DNA from: Oxytricha trifallax
Lineage: Eukaryota > Ciliophora > Spirotrichea > Sporadotrichida > Oxytrichidae
Direction: 5' to 3'
Assembly: GCA_000711775.1 (NCBI GenBank)
Contig: ARYC01000184.1
Coordinates: forward strand, 124,001-188,000
Length of the DNA stretch: 64,000 nt
Shown here in pieces: positions 61,556-64,000 of this stretch. Both the position numbers and the translations under genes were made by a program. Below the pieces are notes generated by a model. The model saw nothing but the letters and a program-made list of their open reading frames with translations, had not been told where the DNA came from and did not search any database. Positions within the stretch are counted from its first letter, which is position 1, and every line of letters starts with the position of its first letter.

Positions 61556-62425
61556 AAAATTTAGAATTATGTTTTGATAGACAATTCTATAAGCTAAGTA
61601 GAATATTTATATGAAAATTTATAGACATTAGGTTAGAGAGTTATTGAAGTCAAAAGTCAGAGCATCCAAATTTTACTTTTCCCTCAATAACTTCCTTCAG
61701 TGTGAGATTCATGGAAGATGAGTAGGGTAGAAGTTGTAGCCCATACCCTAAGCTATCGAATAGGGCATATATTCCAATACAAATTCCTTTAGGATACAGA
61801 GATAAATTGAAAATAAGGTCAAAAATTTTGTAAAATGAAGAGAAATATTGAAATCGATTTTCCTCGCTTGGCAAATTAGATGGTGAAAAACTCAAATCAA
61901 ATCTTAAGCAGATTATCTCATGAAGAACATTTCTTCTCCTATAGTCAAATCAGTAGCTAATTACATTAGAGAGATAAATCGAAAATAAATCTGAAATGGA
62001 AAATAAAGTATGAAAACTAAAATGTAATAAACATCACTCATATGAATACTTGAGGTAATTAATTTAAGATTTTTATGAAGAGCATATTATGATCTATCAT
62101 TTATCATATAAAGATTTTTCAAAATCAATTCACTGAACAGAGAAAACCCCTAAGTTTTCCGAAAATTATCCAGAAGGGCTTAGGGGTTTTCTCTGTTCAG
62201 TGAATTGATTTTGAAAAACCTTTAGATGATAAATGATAGATCATAATATGCTCTTCATAAAAATCTTAAATTAATTACCTCAAGTATTCATATGAGTGAT
62301 GTTTATTACATTTTAGTTTTCATACTTTATTTTACATTTCAGATTTATTTTCGATTTATCTCTCTAATGTAATTAGCTACTGATTTGACTATAGGAGAAG
62401 AAATGTTCTTCATGAGATAATCTGC

Positions 62426-62683
62426 TTGAGATTTGATTTGAGTTTTTCATCATCTAATTTGCCAAGCGAGGAAAATCGATTTCAATATTTCTCATCATTT
62501 TACAAAATTTTTGACCTTATTTTCAATTTATCTCTGTATCCTAAAGGAATTTGTATTGGAATATATGCCCCATTCGATAGCTTAGGGTATGGGCTACAAC
62601 TTCTACCCTACTCATCTTCCATGAATCTCACACTGAAAGAAGTTATTGAGGGAAAAGTAAAATTTGGATGCTCTGACTTTTGA
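62426..62683 (+). other. Unrecognised ORF in the palindrome arm (mirrored at 61650-61895)
   Basis: About 85 codons ending at TGA 62681-62683 (SNLPSEENRFQYFSSFYKIF is typical). The mirror ORF differs by one residue (Ala/Pro in IGIYALFD/IGIYAPFD) and by its start. No family recognised. Confidence 0.25.
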
Positions 62684-63736
62684 CTTCAATAACTCTCTAA
62701 CCTAATGTCTATAAATTTTCATAGAAATATTCTACTTAGCTTATAGAATTGTCTATCAAAACATAATTCTAAATTTTTCAATATCTCTTCACCCAAGAGA
62801 GAAAACCTCGAAATCCTCTTTTTCGGACCCCCTCATAATCAAAATGTTGTACTGTAATGGAAAAAGGAGTATATCTTCGTTCAGAGTGATAGATAAGTGA
62901 TGAGATCTGAATTCTTACTTTGGAATTGTGTCCGGAGTTTGTGTCCGGAATTTGTGTCCATTTTGGAAATGTGTCCATTTGACTAGAGGTGATGTTTGTT
63001 ACAATGTAACAAACATCAAAATTTGGTCGAGTACCCTCAAAGAAATGAAATTATCTCAGGCAGCGATTTTTTTCACGACTTGACTCTAGAAGGAATAATG
63101 TAGATCAAAACATAAGCTACATGTTCCATCCTACTCATAATTCATGGAAAAAATCACTCAGAGAGATATTTCGATTTTAGTGAAAGTCAAAAAAAATTCA
63201 TATGATTTCGTGTATTTTAACGATAAAAATGCGTATGAATTTCCTGATGAAAGACTCAAAGAAGATAAAATGTAGACCTTGATTAAATGGACAAAAAACT
63301 TATTTAGACCAAGTCCTCAAGTAATTTGGTTGAAGAGATAAGAAAGGAAGAAGTTTGGGGTAGAGAAATATTTAAAATCGATTTATCTCGATGGGGTAAA
63401 ATTTTTTGTGAATACAACAAGAATGTAATATTGTCGTTAGATTTTTCTCTACATCTTACACTTATAAAATTTTTTCATAGCTATTTTGTATAAAGAGATA
63501 TTAATTTATCAGGAGTTAAAAATTTTAAAATTTAAATTTAAAGGGTCTACAGTTAAGATATGATAAATCTAATTTGATTTATCGATGAGTCAAATTATTG
63601 GCTGTTAAAATATATCAAATTCAAATCAATATCAGTTAAAACGATAATGTAAAAATCAAAAAATACTAAAATTCCATATTTAATTTTATTTTTAATTTTA
63701 TTTTTGTAATTTCCCATTTTAAATCTATTTTGATAA

Positions 63737-64000
63737 TAATTAAGAAATAGAAATTAAAAATTTCTAGGTAAAGGTTTATTTAGTTGACACAAATGTAAAG
63801 TTAATAAATTTATATCATTTATAAACTTAATAACTATTAAAGGGTTCGATTCAATTATAGAATTATTAATTTTATTAGGAATTCTATGAATTACATTATT
63901 ATTTATAAATAAGTTAAAAGTAATTAATTATCAAATTGATTATGACTTTAATCAAATTTTAAAAACATATCCTCAAAACAATTTATTTGACAGTTAAATC
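63737..64000 (+). CDS. Repeat unit 3, module C, second half and beyond (window ends)
   Basis: From TA 63737 the sequence reads NQEIEIKNFQ, the counterpart of NNQEKEIKNFK in unit 2, then resembles the AT-rich sequence after module C in unit 2 (about 51890-52080). Module A of this unit, if present, lies outside the window. Confidence 0.45.

Larger units (their letters stand above)
60597..63736. mobile_element. 3140 bp near-perfect palindrome with TA target duplication
   Basis: Termini TTATCAAAATAG and CTATTTTGATAA. The arms are each 1558 bases (60597-62154 and 62179-63736) around a 24-base loop, and nearly identical. TA lies on both sides (60595-60596, 63737-63738). Unit 2 at 51851 shows the empty site (ACAATAATTAAG). 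TA duplication is the signature of Tc1/mariner-type integration and also of TA-bounded IESs. No transposase was recognised inside. The arm sequences are so alike that the palindrome is recent or maintained by conversion. Confidence 0.88.

Overview
The window reads as germline (micronuclear) DNA of a spirotrich ciliate, most likely Oxytricha (Sterkiella) or a close relative. Four observations support this. (1) Conserved proteins are open only if TAA and TAG are read as glutamine and TGA is the sole stop; the DcpS gene carries about a dozen in-frame TAA/TAG codons. (2) Coding sequence is cut by short AT-rich segments flanked by 4-14 bp direct repeats (pointers); removing the segment plus one repeat copy restores the frame, which is how internal eliminated sequences (IESs) and macronuclear-destined segments (MDSs) behave. 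(3) One gene is scrambled, with its second half inverted. (4) Two copies of a telomere-bearing element (TBE) are present, with CAAAACCCCAAAACCCC ends, a DDE transposase, a 22 kDa-type ORF and a zinc-finger/kinase gene.

Region 1, about 1.5-27.4 kb, is gene-rich. It holds a scrambled alpha-2-macroglobulin gene (1569-3808 on +, then 7126-6694 and 6357-3894 on -), part of a voltage-gated K+ channel gene (7.14-8.4 kb, -), a complete scavenger decapping enzyme DcpS (8572-9582, -), a long Q/N-rich gene (9728-13205, -), a DCAF11/WDR23-like WD40 gene (13426-16101, -), an unrecognised gene on + (16291-17712), a PRP43/DHX15 DEAH-box helicase (17943-20679, -), a large ankyrin-repeat gene (21050-25412, -) and a Q/N-rich coiled-coil gene in several pieces (25503-27390, -).

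Region 2, about 29.2-64 kb, is a repeat landscape built on three diverged copies of one leucine-rich gene unit on the + strand. The units start at 29180, 40973 and 56360. Each has an alpha module (MENL start) followed by beta modules D, C and A, where A carries leucine-rich repeats; unit 3 runs off the window before module A. Coding frames are largely kept although mobile DNA splits the units: a truncated TBE (34857-38284); a 6.7 kb inverted-repeat structure (42727-49408) with about 1.2 kb arms around a full-length 4.05 kb TBE; a 3140 bp near-perfect palindrome (60597-63736) whose removal with one TA copy restores module C; and smaller foldback or MITE-like elements at 31980, 40200, 42892, 50933, 57691 and 58349. 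A decayed SF2/SecA-like ATPase lies at 38.4-39.7 kb.

Three GC-richer islands (1-960, 32490-32985, 52085-52437) and the GC-richer IES at 6358-6707 stand out from the roughly 75-80% AT background and are unexplained. All calls come from reading the sequence; no database search was possible. Intron and IES edges are given only where a pointer or GT-AG signal was found; other gene limits are approximate.
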